Below, in pieces: positions 1-12,284 of a DNA stretch of 64,000 nt (positions are counted from its first letter, which is position 1; every line of letters begins with the position of its first letter). The translations under genes and the position numbers were made by a program. Below the pieces are notes generated by a model, which was given only the letters and a program-made list of their open reading frames with translations, was not told the origin of the DNA and searched no databases. Source of the DNA: Topomyia yanbarensis (Eukaryota; Arthropoda; Insecta; Diptera; Culicidae); assembly GCF_030247195.1 (NCBI RefSeq), contig NC_080671.1, positions 100,861,845 to 100,925,844 of the forward strand, in the 5' to 3' direction.

Positions 1-1107
1 CAACGCTGTTTTTATTCAGCATTATACTTATTCTATAAGCTGTTCATTTTTTATTGAAATTGAGTATGTGCTAATTCAAAATAAAGTAAGCAAAATAAAT
101 ACTTATGTTTTCTTATCTTGGATTGGTGCAATAGTATGTATTTATAGCATATATTCAATAATAAAACAGCATTTACTTGTTCGCCCGGTTCAAGGGCGTA
201 TTCAACATAATCTGAACTGGAAATGGTAAAACCTCAACTTATTTTATTTTGCCAGTAGAATGTCCTAAATAGCTATCTGAACGTTTATGATCTTCGATCT
301 ACTGTATCCATTCTATTTGTAGACTCATTGTAATGTGTTTGAAATAACGATCAGAGGCTTTTCAAATTTTAAATATCTTCAAGACATTTATTTATTTCCC
401 TCGTCGCTTAACTCGCTATTGTTGAATAAGGCGAATGATAATACTGTTGTTCGCAATGTTTTAAAATACACATCGATATATCATTTGCCGTCCTTATCAA
501 ATACGAACAACACGCTCATGTTAATTCCCACATGATTATTAATCTTTTTTGTCAAATAAAAAGCATAAGTTACACTGCTATGTTTAACTTTACCACACTG
601 ATATATGTTTCAAAATTCGTAACGTAATATTAATATTCCTTTTAGGAATGTTACTATAAGTAAAAGCATTGTTAGTGTATCCGTACCGCCATGCGGACCA
701 AGCCCGAAAAAAGCAATCCAAACAGGCAGTAAAAATATCAAACGAATGCTTTCGTCTGAACTTCAAATCAACGTGTCATGCCACCTTGTATTCATGGGAC
801 TACGAACGACCGGTAGCGCTGATCGATACATCAACGCAGTTCATGCTATTGTGAGAACGTAATCCAATGATAGCTTTAAACTGCAATAGATTTTTTTGTG
901 CCTCGCCCGAATATGGCGTTCATTCAAATGAACGCACTGCCCCCGTTGGTTCGATCGAATATGTTACGAAGGATTGCGCAAAAAGCAATGTGTAAAATGA
1001 AATCAGTCGCCGTTCGTGCGTTCACAAAAACGGTCGACAGTCGAGAGCACTGAACGCAACACACCGCAGCCAACATTGTTACCACAGTGCACTAGTATTC
1101 CAAGCTA
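1..1107. other. AT-rich non-coding stretch, no gene seen
   Basis: Short frames here (up to 66 codons) have no recognisable domain. The stretch is AT-rich, with one slightly GC-richer part around 900-1090. I see no tandem repeat or clear terminal inverted repeat. It ends at the TA preceding the MITE at 1108. Confidence 0.5.
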
Positions 1108-1903
1108 CACTACCAGTCAAAAGTTTAAGTTCACCCTACAATGTTAATGTAATATTCAAAAAGCTCTATGGTTTTCTTCATTTATTATTATTAATTATTA
1201 TTATTTTTCGACCCATATCTCTACGATAGACACAAAAAAGTAGTTTTTTTTTTCATTTTTCAATAATGAGATGATAATCTTCGAATTAGGTCAATTTGAA
1301 TAGATTTTTTTTTCGACAGTTCCGATTTTCAATATAAAAATCTTTCTACTTACCTTTTAATAAAGAAAAATATAAGAAAAAAATTTGGACTATAATTTTT
1401 AGAGTGTGCTCTCGCAGCACTAGGATGTTACACGTATTATGTACTCGACGCATCGAAAGAATACAGCTTGTCATAACTAGTTTGTTTGTGATCTACACAC
1501 TTAATCTTGTTCTACCGAATCCCAGCTTTTTTCGCTACTTTTACCAAGTACTGCACAGCCAAGCACTCAGCTAACAAAGCTTTTACCGAGATCTTAGTAG
1601 AAGTGACGTTTGTTTTGAATAAACTCGGTAAACATATCGCTGAAAATCAATAAATTTACGCCACTTCGCTGAGCTATCAGTTGAAAAATTTTACTGACTG
1701 TTCAGCTGTGCAGAAATTACCGAACTGAATTGAGTGTGTACGCGTCGCCCAAAGGCGTCAAACCCCCTCCTACACTCTGACCAGTAGCGGGTAGCAACAT
1801 GATATAGTCAAGACGCACGAGCTTGACAAAGTCTACTGAGAAACCCACTCAATTATATAAAATTAAAAAAAAGCAAGTGAGCTTAAACTTTTGACTGGTA
1901 GTG
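1108..1903. mobile_element. Tc1/mariner-type MITE, 796 bp
   Basis: The first and last 22 bases are perfect reverse complements (left end begins CACTACCAGTCAAAAG), and similarity continues a few bases further. The element is flanked on both sides by TA (1106-1107 and 1904-1905), the target duplication of Tc1/mariner elements. There is no transposase frame inside, so it is non-autonomous. It carries a repeat (about 1555-1745) also found near 45.0 kb and sits against the RTE-like remnant. Superfamily assignment is inferred from the TA duplication and the Tc1-like terminal sequence. Confidence 0.8.
1555..1745 (+). repeat. Interspersed repeat shared with 45.0 kb
   Basis: This stretch matches 45,010-45,215 in the same orientation. 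Shared words include AGTGACGTTT and GAATTGAGTGTGT, and both copies are rich in CAGCTGAG/ACTCAGCT-type words. The copies are clearly diverged, so it is an old family. Class unknown. Confidence 0.5.
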
Positions 1904-1909
1904 TATATG

Positions 1910-2600
1910 ATATACCATACCCAATCGATTTCCACCTAAGAACCAACACCGTTTGGACTACCTCGATCTCCACCAACTACCATGTATTTAACCTTGTCAG
2001 AGTTTATGGTCAGTTTAATTCCCGTAGGCTCCCTTTTAAAAGGCACTCTTCCACTGCTCTGCGATCAACACCGATGATGTCGACGTCGACCACGAAGCCA
2101 AGAAGCATGTGAGATCTCGTGATGATTGTTCTGTTTATTTGCATTGGTTAGAGATCACATCGCCTTGGTACAATCCATCCAACGATTCGGATGTTTCTCC
2201 GATTATTTCGACGCTTGATTTTGACCCATCAAGTGTAGAACGAATTTGCTTAACCAGTTGTGTCGGAAAACCACATTCCAGCAGTATCTGCCACAGTTCG
2301 TTTCGTTTCACTGAATCGTACGCCGCCTTAAAGCTCATAAACAGATGGTAAGTCCGTAAGTTGATTTCCCGGAATTTCTTCAGAATTTGTCGTGGGCTTA
2401 ATATTTGGTCCGTATCGTAGATCGTCCTTCTCGAAATCCGCTTTGGTATTCACCGACAAAAGGATTTAGCCAACTAAACAGAGCACGAGAGAGTGCCTCG
2501 TATGCGGCATTAAGGGTCGTTTTACCTCGGTACTTATTATACTCGAGTTTGTGACCCTTCTTGAAGATAGGGCATATAAGGATATGCAATCAATCCGAAG
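1910..2600 (-). pseudogene. RTE-like non-LTR reverse transcriptase remnant
   Basis: Read on the minus strand, this region shows consecutive RT blocks: ICPIFKKGHKLEYNKYRG and GEYQSGFREGRST (about 2590-2400), then FKAAYDSVKRNELWQILLE (about 2335-2280), then GFVVDVDIIGVDRRAVEE (about 2100-2050). These fit the palm and fingers of an RTE-like reverse transcriptase, which copies element RNA into DNA at the target site. It is dead: the blocks lie in different frames, a stop follows shortly after the last block, sequence between blocks is lost, and the catalytic Ala-Asp-Asp of the YADD box reads Val-Val-Asp. Endonuclease and 3' end are missing. RTE rather than another clade is a judgement from the motif wording. 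Confidence 0.75.
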
Positions 2601-3484
2601 GCATTTCTTCTTCCATCCAGAGATCAACCTGATACTTCGTACAGCCGAGTCACTCCGACTTTTAGAAGCGATCACATGGAGATTCGGAAATGTCCAACTA
2701 TGTTCGATATGCTGATATGGCGGCGCTAGTGTTTTAACAATCATTCGTACAAATGTTTAAACAAGTATTATTAACTAATTTGTTCGAGCACTGATATTTG
2801 TTCACTGAACTGTAACTAGTCTATTGCCATAATCAAAATTTGATTGCACGTGGTACATAACTCCAGTAATCTATCAGCGATGCCATTAACCATCATTTGT
2901 ATACACACGATCGACTTACCTGCAATAGTGTGGTTTGTATTCTGCGAAAAAACAAGAAGAGAAAATTAAATAGAATTTTATCAATGAAAGATTCCATGTA
3001 AACATACACGGAATGTTTGTGTTTCAATAAAATTAATTACAGCATTGAATTTAGCTCGAATAGTTCAATAGCATTGTGTGACCCTGTGAAGGATAATCAT
3101 TCGGCTTGATGAAATAGAGCTTTGTCGGACCAAATGCAATATTTGTTTTTGGTCGGACAATGGTAGGCATTTACCAGGCCCGTAGCCAGGATTTTGTTTC
3201 GGGAGGGGCTTAAAACTTGTTGCATAAATGTGTTAATTCTGGTGACTTGAGATAGTCACTTGAAACTGAATGTAATTTTAAAAATTTCTTAGCGAAAACA
3301 GGTCCAAAACTAAGGCAATAGACAATATGTTACCTGATTCTGATACAAGAAATGGTATAGTACATCGACGAATTCTTGCTTTTGAATTTGGTTATTAATT
3401 TATAAGCTACCATTTTCACCGTGGTCTGGTTGGTTCCCCTCCTATCATACAACTTTAAAACAACGAAGTGAGGCTATCCAAAAC
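2600..3484. other. Non-coding stretch with one transposon-like end
   Basis: No convincing coding frame. At 3175 a terminus starting CAGGCCCGTAGCCAGGA, followed by a G-rich run, resembles the CAG...GTAGCCAG ends of the hAT-like elements at 7348 and 63,833. I see no matching right end nearby, so it is at most a truncated copy. The rest is AT-rich with nothing recognised. Confidence 0.4.
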
Positions 3485-3830
3485 CAAATGAAGATCTCTG
3501 TCGATTATTAGGACTACACTCTTTAGAAGATCGTAGACACGCGTCGTAAACTACCTTTGTGTACAAGCTTCTTCTGGCTGAATATGATGTTCCCGATCTC
3601 CTATCACAAATTCACCTCTACGCACCAACCCGTGTCCTTTGTCCTCGAACACTGCTGCATTCTGCGCTGCGCTGCCAACAACCGGTATTAGAAATGACCC
3701 GTCGCTTCAACGATTGTAACGACATCTTCGACTTCGTCATTAGTTCCGCGCATGCCACTTTAGGTCATTTCTTTTTAGTATAGTTCATTAAGACTCAATT
3801 ATTTAAATACAAGAGAATGTCGAAATTCAC
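3485..3830 (+). pseudogene. 3' fragment of a CR1-type retrotransposon
   Basis: The frame at 3559-3783 gives LLLAEYDVPDLLSQIHLYAP and RRFNDCNDIFDFV. It aligns with the extreme C-terminus of the CR1-type ORF2 that ends at 29,050 (LMAEYDDPELLAQISLYAPT ... RRFNEFAEIFDFV), and the following 3' UTR also matches (TTAGTATAGTTCATTAAGAC against TTAGTTTAGTTCATTTAGAC). It is a heavily 5'-truncated copy of the same or a close family, as arises when target-primed reverse transcription stops early. A 15-residue gap and frame damage upstream show it is old. Confidence 0.85.
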
Positions 3831-3852
3831 TACAAATCTTCTGATCAGATAG

Positions 3853-6400
3853 GAGTAAAGCCATGTCAAGTGATCCTCGAATTTTTCGCAAAATCACCGA
3901 TCTTCATGAGGTATATTTTATTATATAGGGATTATGGTGAATAGCTTTTGGTATAAATATTTAGTTAAAATTCCTTTTTTCTTTAAGATATTAACCCTTA
4001 AACTTTATTGCATGATAAAATTGTAAATTTTATATCTCAAAAACTACTGAAGATAATTCAATGAATTTTTGCACACTTACGGAATGATATTTGCACTATC
4101 TTATAAAAATATTTTTACTTTATAATTGTGTGAATAACGGTACTTTGCATCTATTTAAAATTTTGAATTGTATTTTTTCTTGTGTTCTTCATGCTAAAAA
4201 TTTTCAAAGCGTATGTCAAATTATGCGGCAATCTTTCACCTTCAATAATCTGTATTGATAATTTTTCATTTTTGTTCCTATCGAGAGTTATGGAGGATTT
4301 TGTAACAGTGCGCTTTTTCAACGCATGGCCCACTTTGATGCAGCCCGCGAGAACGTTCATATTGGCAACGCCGCACGTCGCTACGTCAGAATGCGCATCG
4401 CGTGGGAAGTGCGCATCGCATGACTAAAAGAAACCACATTTCTCGATTAGCGCAAAAGGGCAAACTTTTCAATACGGACTATCGAAGGTGATTTTTTTTC
4501 GGTTATTTTGAGATGCGTTAAATTTGTTTTACCGAAGTGCACAATAAAAATTATAGTTGTTTAATATATTTTTTATTATTATAATTTAACGTTACTAACA
4601 ATTAACATCTTTAAATACACTTTTGTTAGTCAAAATACGTCTACGTTATATCCAAATTATTTTTTAGTCTACAACATTAATATATGAAAATGGAAAATCT
4701 TATTCCAACAGCATTTTATTTCACGTTTTCATATTCACCGAGTGATATTACCTTTAAGCAACGATGTGTCTTTTGAAAAAAAGTTTACATAAAATCTGTT
4801 GTACAATCGCATCGATGTTGGGGTTTTTTTATCACTATTGCTTCTGTTAATTCTGTTAATTGGTGGTTCTCCAAGTTCTGGTAAGATATTATTTTTTTTT
4901 TCGCATTTCAATTAATCATCAACGTTCTTTATTTCAAAATAATCGTTACAGTTGTCCGCATGTACCTGTTGAGTCATCGAATATTCCAGTTCCATTACTT
5001 TGGCAAATACTATAAGAAGAAAAATTAAACGTGTGAATTTTCCTATATTTTAAGCGCGTTAGAGAGGAACCCATTACTATAAACATGGGATGTAAAGTTT
5101 AAAATTGAACGAAAATTGTGTTTTGCTCATGTCCATATTTATTTTCGTTGTGTTTTTTGCGCCCATTACGACATATGCTACACATGTGTTGACCAATATA
5201 ATTTTTAAATTTATCACTCCACATGGATGCAACAAAAACAAGATACGACGAACATATTTATGAATTTTTTTTAACAGAATTCATCATTCGTGTGATCGAC
5301 CCATATTTATAACATAAAACAATCGAATTTTTTTTTGAACAAATATTGTCTATCTTGAGATAATATAGCATTTCGTCGAGTTGTCTCTATATAGTAAAAA
5401 CACCCAAACTAAAAAAACAAACGTCAAAAAGTTTTCTCACTAGAACTGATGCAAATTAAATGAGCGCCTAATTTAACGCACGACCCGATGGCGCATGGCT
5501 GAAAAGTCGCTATGTGGATTTAAGAAAAGATTCGCAATATTCCGTGCTACCTCTCAGACAGAACCAACTGAAAATAAAACGTGGTGAAGTATGTCAATTT
5601 GCGAAAAATATGTCAACGTAGGTTAAAACATGCCCACTGCTCAACTTTGCTCATCGGTTGGCAACATCGGAGCGCGCTTGTCCGAGGTATTGAGTGACAG
5701 AAAATTAAATAACTCCTGAACAATATAATAACGCTAAAGAGCATGCGAAATTACTCAGAAAACATTACTTTCAATTATCCATAAAGAAAGCTTGTCTTTT
5801 TGCTTTAATCTCAGAGATGCCAATTTTGAACACGAGATACGCTCCTTCAAAGCGATGCGCATTAGGACGTTGCGACGTGCGGCGTTGCCAATATGTACGT
5901 TCTCGCGGGTTGCATCAAAGTGGGCCGTGCGTTGAAAGAGCGCACCGTTACAAATTCCTCCATAACTCTCGACAGGAACAAAAATGAAAAATTATCAATT
6001 CAGATTATTGAAGGTGAAAGATTGCCGCATAATTTGACATACGTTTTGAAAATTTTTAGCATGAAGAACACAAGAAAAAATTCAATTGAAAATTTTAAAT
6101 AGATGCAAAGTACCGTTATTCACACAATTATAAAGTAAAAATATTTTATAAGATAGTGCAAATATCATTCCATAAGTGTGCAAAAATTCATTGAATTATA
6201 TTCAGTAGTTTTTGAGATATAAAATTTTCAATTTTATCATGCAATAAAGTTTAAGGGTTAATATCTTAAAGAAAAAAAAGAATTGTAACGAAATATTTAT
6301 ACGAAAAGCTAATCACCATAGTCCCTATACAATAAAATATACCTTATGAAGATCGGTGATTTTGCGAAAAATTCGAGGATCACTTGACATGGCTTTTCTC
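3853..6400. mobile_element. 2.5 kb element with ~550 bp terminal inverted repeats
   Basis: The left arm (about 3853-4405) and right arm (about 5845-6400) are long, roughly 90 percent identical inverted repeats; both ends read GAG[T/A]AAAGCCATGTCAAG inward. Flanks are ATAG at 3849-3852 and ATAG at 6401-6404, compatible with a 4 bp target duplication. Each arm holds an open frame of 69 codons (4151-4360 minus, 5893-6102 plus); these are simply the same repeated DNA. The 1.4 kb interior is AT-rich with no transposase. Superfamily undetermined. Confidence 0.8.
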
Positions 6401-6404
6401 ATAG

Positions 6405-7339
6405 GCGATTTGTAGATGCGCCGAAACGGTTCAACTCCTATTTAACTCAAATTTATAAAAAAAAATCAATTTAAAAGATGATACATTAAAGACTATTTTC
6501 AGACAAGTGAGAACAACTGATTATTTATCTATTTAATTATTCAGATTTTTCAGAGATCCTATTCTTTTATGAAATTGATACTTTTTATATCATTAGACAG
6601 GCTTATTTTTCTAGACAATTCTTCTACTAGATCCTTAAAATACATACCAGTAATTTTGTTCATTGACATGTAAAGGGTTACAAAAAATACTACTGATTTC
6701 TCTACAAAGCATAAATAAGAACTATAGGTGTATTTACCTAGACTAAGCAAATATTATATTTGAGCACACGAAGCTTACAGGTTTCATTTCGGAATTCATG
6801 GATTTTTGGACAATACAAAAGAGATGTTTTAATGAATTAATCTACTAAACTAACCGAAATTTTATCTACTATAGGACTGTTCACTAATCGAAAGGAAATC
6901 CCCTGATTACTGTTATCTTGCAATTTACGTAAATTTTATTAAATGTAACCAGAGCTTAAAAAATTGACATCCCTGCGTGAGCTTGAAAGAGAACCGAAAT
7001 TCAATTCCTGCCCACCGCGATGAATGAAATGTTTGGTTCGTTTCCCTTGTCATTCGTTCTCCCGACATAGCGCATTCGGGTTCGCATATGTTCGGTTTCA
7101 GAAGCAAACTGAATTTTGTTTCTGAGCTCTGAGAAGGATTATTGAGCGAAAGTGCACTAGATATAGATTACGCAGCTCACTAATGCTCGAACTGTCCACA
7201 TAATAACAAATGAATGCTTTGGTTGGTGAAGGAATTTAGATTTCCTCTGCACTCAAACATTCGGTTTCGCATGAAATTTCAGTCAGTTGGAAAGTTAATG
7301 AATGACCGAGGCGCTGAATCTGAATGTCAGTTTCGATAA
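6405..7339. other. Non-coding stretch, nothing recognised
   Basis: AT-rich in its first half; around 6990-7330 it becomes mixed, with several CATTCGG/TTCGTTTCC-like words. I see no terminal repeats and no domain in the short frames. The hAT-like element at 7348 inserted into its right edge. Confidence 0.4.
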
Positions 7340-7347
7340 GCAGAAAT

Positions 7348-9211
7348 CAGTGGCGTAGCCAGGGGGGGGGGGGTTTTGGGGGTTAAACCCCCCCCCCAAA
7401 CAAAAATTAATTGGATTGAAAAAAAAATTGATGCTGACGAATTTAATTTAATATTTCACAAAATATTTTTGGAAAAATATTCTCTGATCACTACATTGAG
7501 AACTGTGTTTAAAGCGTCATGAGAACTTTTGGAAAATTGTGGGAACTTATCTCTTAGCCAAAATCCCATAGTTGTCAAATTACTTCAATGTAAAATAAAA
7601 TAACTGTCTGAATTATTATGAGCTCATTTTTGGAAAGATGCTTCAAAATATGGATTAGAGACAATTTTTCGAATGGGAATCTAAATTTGAATAGGTTGAT
7701 TGCATATAAAACATAAGCTTGTTTACCGAAAACTTGCATACATTTCAACATTTGCTGAAAATGTATTTTTTTAGATTGTGTAGAGCTTAGACAACAATTC
7801 AATATAGTTAACAACAAGAATAACATTTCAGAAACTAGTTGAAAGCTGATGTAATTTTGTCTCTAGCAGGTCAGGATCGGTTTTATGAGCATTGGATTTT
7901 TGTTGTATTATCAACTATATGAATAGCCTCTTAGCAGGATGCAATGAATGGCGTACTAAAATTTTGTGTGCTATGTACTAGTACTGCAAGTTGTGAGGTT
8001 GACTAATGAAGAAAAGTAAAATTAATGCTTGATAAATTTTTAACGGTCACGATCACATTCATTCGAAACTGCCAAATTTCGATTTTAAGTAACATTGAAG
8101 AATTTCAAAACGTAAAACTATTCATCTACTGATAGAATAATTTTGACGGTTAATCCTCCTAGAAGTAATTATAGAGAAGAATTACTCTTCAAGCATATTT
8201 GGGTCGAGACTTAATGTCTCCAGCAAAGTTTTCGAAAGTGCTATTTCAAACAACTTTGTCAAAGACATAAATATCCCACATATTCAGAGTATCGAAATAT
8301 ACAACAATTTACAACAAGCTATTCTGAAATTACTGTATTTGATAAATCTCTTCTGCGGTAATTAAATAATAAATTCACATTGCGTTCAAGGTGCCTTTGA
8401 AGCTTACAAAAAAATAAGGGAACTGGATTTAAAACAAATAATTCCCAGATATTAAAAGGACTCAAAAACACAAAGAGTGATTCCATTTTCAGGAGCTAGC
8501 ATCAATTCGGCGCTAGCTTAGTCCGCCCACCAAGTTAGTGTCGGATTCTGATGAGATGAAATCGAAACGCAAGTTTCAGTTCCATCCATCCATAATTTAG
8601 TTATAGGTTTTGTGTTCTCAACTCGCAATGATTGTTTCAAACAATTTTATCCGTAGCGCAGAAAAAAATAGTTTTCACCTAAACTTTTCTTCTCTAAGAA
8701 GAAATATAGCAGGCCCAGTCCATTTAAATCCCTATATGTTGAATTCATGTAGCCTTCATATTTTCAACAAAATTGTTTGAAATGACATTATCAAAAACTT
8801 TGCTGAAGGCACCATAATTACCTCTATGAGAGTTAATCACTAAAATTTCTATATCAAAGCAGGCGCTGTTTTATGTTGATAACTTCACGAAGTTGTCATC
8901 CTTCAAAGTCAAGGATTATTATATTAGGTGATCTTGAACGTTGAAAATTTTTTAGATCATTTATCCCACTTTAAAAGATCGCAATTTTTGACTTCATTGA
9001 CATATTATACAAGAAAATAATCTATAGAGGTTTGAAAACTGTTCCATGTTGATCCTTCTTGTTTGTAGACTGGAATGACATCTGTTAGACTACTTATGTT
9101 TTTGAGTTTTCAATAATTTATCAAACTCATATTAAATTTTAGCATTTTTTTCAAAAAATTTGCGATTTTCATCAAAACCCCCTCCAAACCAAATTTCTGG
9201 CTACGCCACTG
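7348..9211. mobile_element. Non-autonomous hAT-like element, 1,864 bp, copy 1
   Basis: The termini are perfect 15 bp inverted repeats (CAGTGGCGTAGCCAG on the left; its complement on the right). They are flanked by an exact 8 bp direct repeat GCAGAAAT at 7340-7347 and 9212-9219. An 8 bp duplication with CAG ends is the hAT hallmark. Just inside the left end lies a run of 12 G, then TTTTGGGGGTTAAA and a C run, able to fold back on itself; the right end is C-rich too. No transposase frame is present. A second copy begins at 63,833 and is nearly identical over the 168 bases visible. Confidence 0.9.
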
Positions 9212-9219
9212 GCAGAAAT

Positions 9220-11123
9220 AGTTAACTGATTTTGAAATTATGAAGCACTGAATGTAACATTGATGACACCACTCGAATTACTAGAAACTATAAATATGGG
9301 TGAGGTAAATAATTTTAGCATCACACTTGCTTCCGACAAATCAAAGAAAACACATCGCACTTGCTTCTCCTGTGCCGAAGAGATTTTCGTTCAGATTTCT
9401 ATGTTTTTAAATTACTGAAATTTATCCGATTTCTGTGAATCTTTTGCAAAATTTTTGTCAGCGGCAGTTAGCGTGATGCGAAGATGCTTGCAGTTACATT
9501 TCTAAGTCAATTCAAACAATCTGCTCAGTAATTGGTTCGTTTTTAATTAGCTCAAGTATTTTTACAATCATCATCAAGATTGGAAGAGATGCATGACTTC
9601 TTGAAGAAAGCTGTAGTGCTTTTTGATTACAGGTTTGTTTTACCAAAATTTAGGAAACAATTTCAATTAAAGTTGTTTCACCTAACGTTGAATGTTGTGC
9701 GGATAACGAAGACGTAATTTGTTGTCGAGAATGCCGTTTTATTCAAACCGAATTGAGAGGATCACAGTGAAATTCCGAAAGCACTCGTTCTGAGTGCATA
9801 GAAAAGATAGAAGAGGTGCTCTTGAGGCTTCTTAGATTAGCTGATTCTTTTTCCTCCTCCGTGATTTCTGATCATCTCTCATTTTAGTCCAAAACGAAAT
9901 AAAAACCGGATCGAGGGACTGCTATATACTGAAGGCATAAAATCGAAATTATTGGACTAACAGATTCAACCAGTCACAACATTTTAGTCGCAACAGTGTA
10001 AGAGTACAGAGTGCACAGACCTAATAAAAAAATGCAAATTGAGTACAATCTGTAATTTAAATTTGAAATAGAGTTGCCATTATCGAGTATTACATATGAG
10101 TTTTGTTGAGCGTGACAATCACTTGCGATGAAGCGTTCACTTTTGGAGAGTTTTAGTACTCAGTCATCCATTAAACTTCTTCTACTATTTTTTAAATAAT
10201 TCATAAGTGAACTCGGCTCAATGCTGTAGCCAATCGAAACAGTGGTTCTGTTATCTAGTTATATCTATTTCCAACAATAAAAATATTAAAAAGAGTGTTA
10301 CTAGTTGTCCAACAGATCTCGCGCAAGCTCTTAGCCATTGCACGTAGATACCTGTTTACGAAGCGGGGTAATATCTTGTCCTCACCACCTGCGTATAGGA
10401 GGTCGTTCATATCTATCTCGCTATTGAACATTTCAGTGTCCTAATCGTGGTTGCTGCCTTTATGTTCGCAAACATGCTTGCTTGTTGTCTTTATGAGTGT
10501 GAATTTCCTCAATGATTGTGCTGGCTGTATATTTTGAGATATTGACGCAGCTTTTGCCGTTGTCAATGTTACCTGAAGATGTGTCACATATTTGGTAATT
10601 GTTTGTGTTCAGCGGTAAATAATTCGTAATGTGACGTTTTTTTCACAGAACTGGAACGTACTAGTTTGTCTTTGATATGTACAAAGAATACTATGTGTAA
10701 TTGTACTATCGCATTATGTTTTGTACTGCATTACTCCCATATGTGATATGTATCTGCAAGTAAGCGGTATCCGATCTTGTAACAAAACATCGATTCTCTC
10801 ACCGTTTATTTATATGAAGATCTTAATTACAGCATTGTCACACACAACCATTAAAATTAAATAGCTTTAAATCATTCAAAATCAATGATTTCGCCTGATC
10901 ATATTTGTTGAACGCTATGAGCGCAGAACACATGAGGTGGTAGAAATCGATAAAGGTGACTATCGTAAGACTAGCCTCCATTTTCACCTTCAGAAAATGT
11001 TCCTCATCACAAATACTCGGTCTTATGCGAATTACCAATAATCACAGTATTTGGAAGATTCCTTTGCTCTTCTGACAAGGAACACAATAAAAAAGTAACT
11101 TTATTTGTCGTTCGCTTCACACC
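9220..11123. other. 1.9 kb non-coding stretch, no gene seen
   Basis: No frame with recognisable content on either strand and no terminal repeats that I can pair. The sequence is ordinary AT-rich, less simple than the surrounding MITEs. Degraded repeats are likely but unproven. TATA-like words (for example near 9290 and 9932) are not supported by any downstream frame. Confidence 0.4.
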
Positions 11124-11654
11124 GCACAGAGGAGTATTTGACCAAAAAAGCTGGCCGAAAGTCAAATTTTCCAAAATCGTTATCAAGGACAATATATTAT
11201 ATCATGATATTCCCTAGTAATTTCTGCATTAGATGGCAACAACTGTTAACTGTCAAAGGTAGGGTTTTTAATACTCCAGGCTGATTTAAAGTTGCGCGTG
11301 GAAACAAAATCTTCCAAACATTAGTGCTTCGAACTGTTTCGACTCAAATATCCTATGTTTTTAATCAACCAAGGTCAGGGTCATATTTTGGTGTAGATGG
11401 ATCCATAGACTCTAAAAAATATTAGTCTTATTAAACTTAAATACAAAGAAAAAAAATTCCGCCAGCCTAGAGTATTAAAAAACCCCTACTTTGGACAGTG
11501 AATAGCGTTGCCAAACTTTAGTAAATACACGCAACGTGGTTGCCATCTAATGCGAAATTACTAGGGAATATTATGATATAATCTAATGTCCCTGATAATG
11601 GTTTTTGAAATATGACTTTCGGTCAACTTTTTCGATCAAATACTCCTCTGTGCA
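11124..11654. repeat. Imperfect foldback repeat with ~160-190 bp arms
   Basis: The left arm (about 11124-11283) and right arm (about 11463-11654) are diverged inverted copies. Shared landmarks are GCACAGAGGAGTATTTGA, ATTCCCTAGTAATTTC and GCATTAGATGGCAAC, each present once per arm in opposite orientation. The right arm carries roughly 30 extra bases. It is probably an old foldback element or a tail-to-tail pair of one repeat. No coding content. Confidence 0.7.
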
Positions 11655-12122
11655 CCGGCTGGAACAAAAGCATAAACCACACTGAATTTCGTGACCATTG
11701 ATTTTGGTTGTTGGAAACAGCAATCTTCTAACTTTATCTCAAACCAAACGAGCTACAAGCTAAAGTCGCTGATAATAATGTTTTTGAAATTTATTTTTAA
11801 AACGTGCCTGGCGTTTACGTATTAAATTAACATTTAAAATAAAAATACGTGATGGCTATCTCAAAACTGCTCTACAGGCCCTTAAATCGCCCCAACATAA
11901 CCCCCCGAACGCGCCATTTAATCACCCTAAATCGCCTATATGGAAATTGTAAATAATAATTATTTTCGGATTTGCTATGGAACAATAATATTTCCACCTT
12001 GTTTATATCACATTCCAACGCATTTTATTTTGCAGTTGAACTCAAAAGTTTTACACAATATTAGAAACTAGATACTAGAACATTAGCTGGAACAAAATGC
12101 TCCACGGTGTAATTAAAGTACA

Positions 12123-12270
12123 ATGAAATCTTTTTTTATGCGGTTTTTTTTATGCGGATTTTTTTATGCGACTTTTTTTATGCGGATTTTCAAAGTTATG
12201 CGGTTTTTTTTTATGCGGATTTTCAAAGTTATGCGGTTTTTTTATGTGGATTTTCAAAATTATGCATACT
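12123..12270 (+). repeat. ATGCGG minisatellite, array 1
   Basis: Several units of the form TTATGCGG-(T)n and TTATGCGGATTTTCAAAG alternate, with variable poly-T length. The same unit forms the array at 14,165-14,390 in the same orientation, and a short degenerate stretch follows at 12,600-12,660. Open frames here (repeating Met-Arg-Phe-Phe or Cys-Gly-Phe) are by-products of the repeat. Confidence 0.85.
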
Positions 12271-12284
12271 ATGTTGCGTTTCGG

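Noticed and set aside
4151..6102. Two similar 69-codon frames (4151-4360 minus, 5893-6102 plus) as a conserved small gene
   Set aside because: They lie in the inverted arms of one element, so similarity is expected. I count about seven amino-acid differences and see no sign that the protein is preserved.
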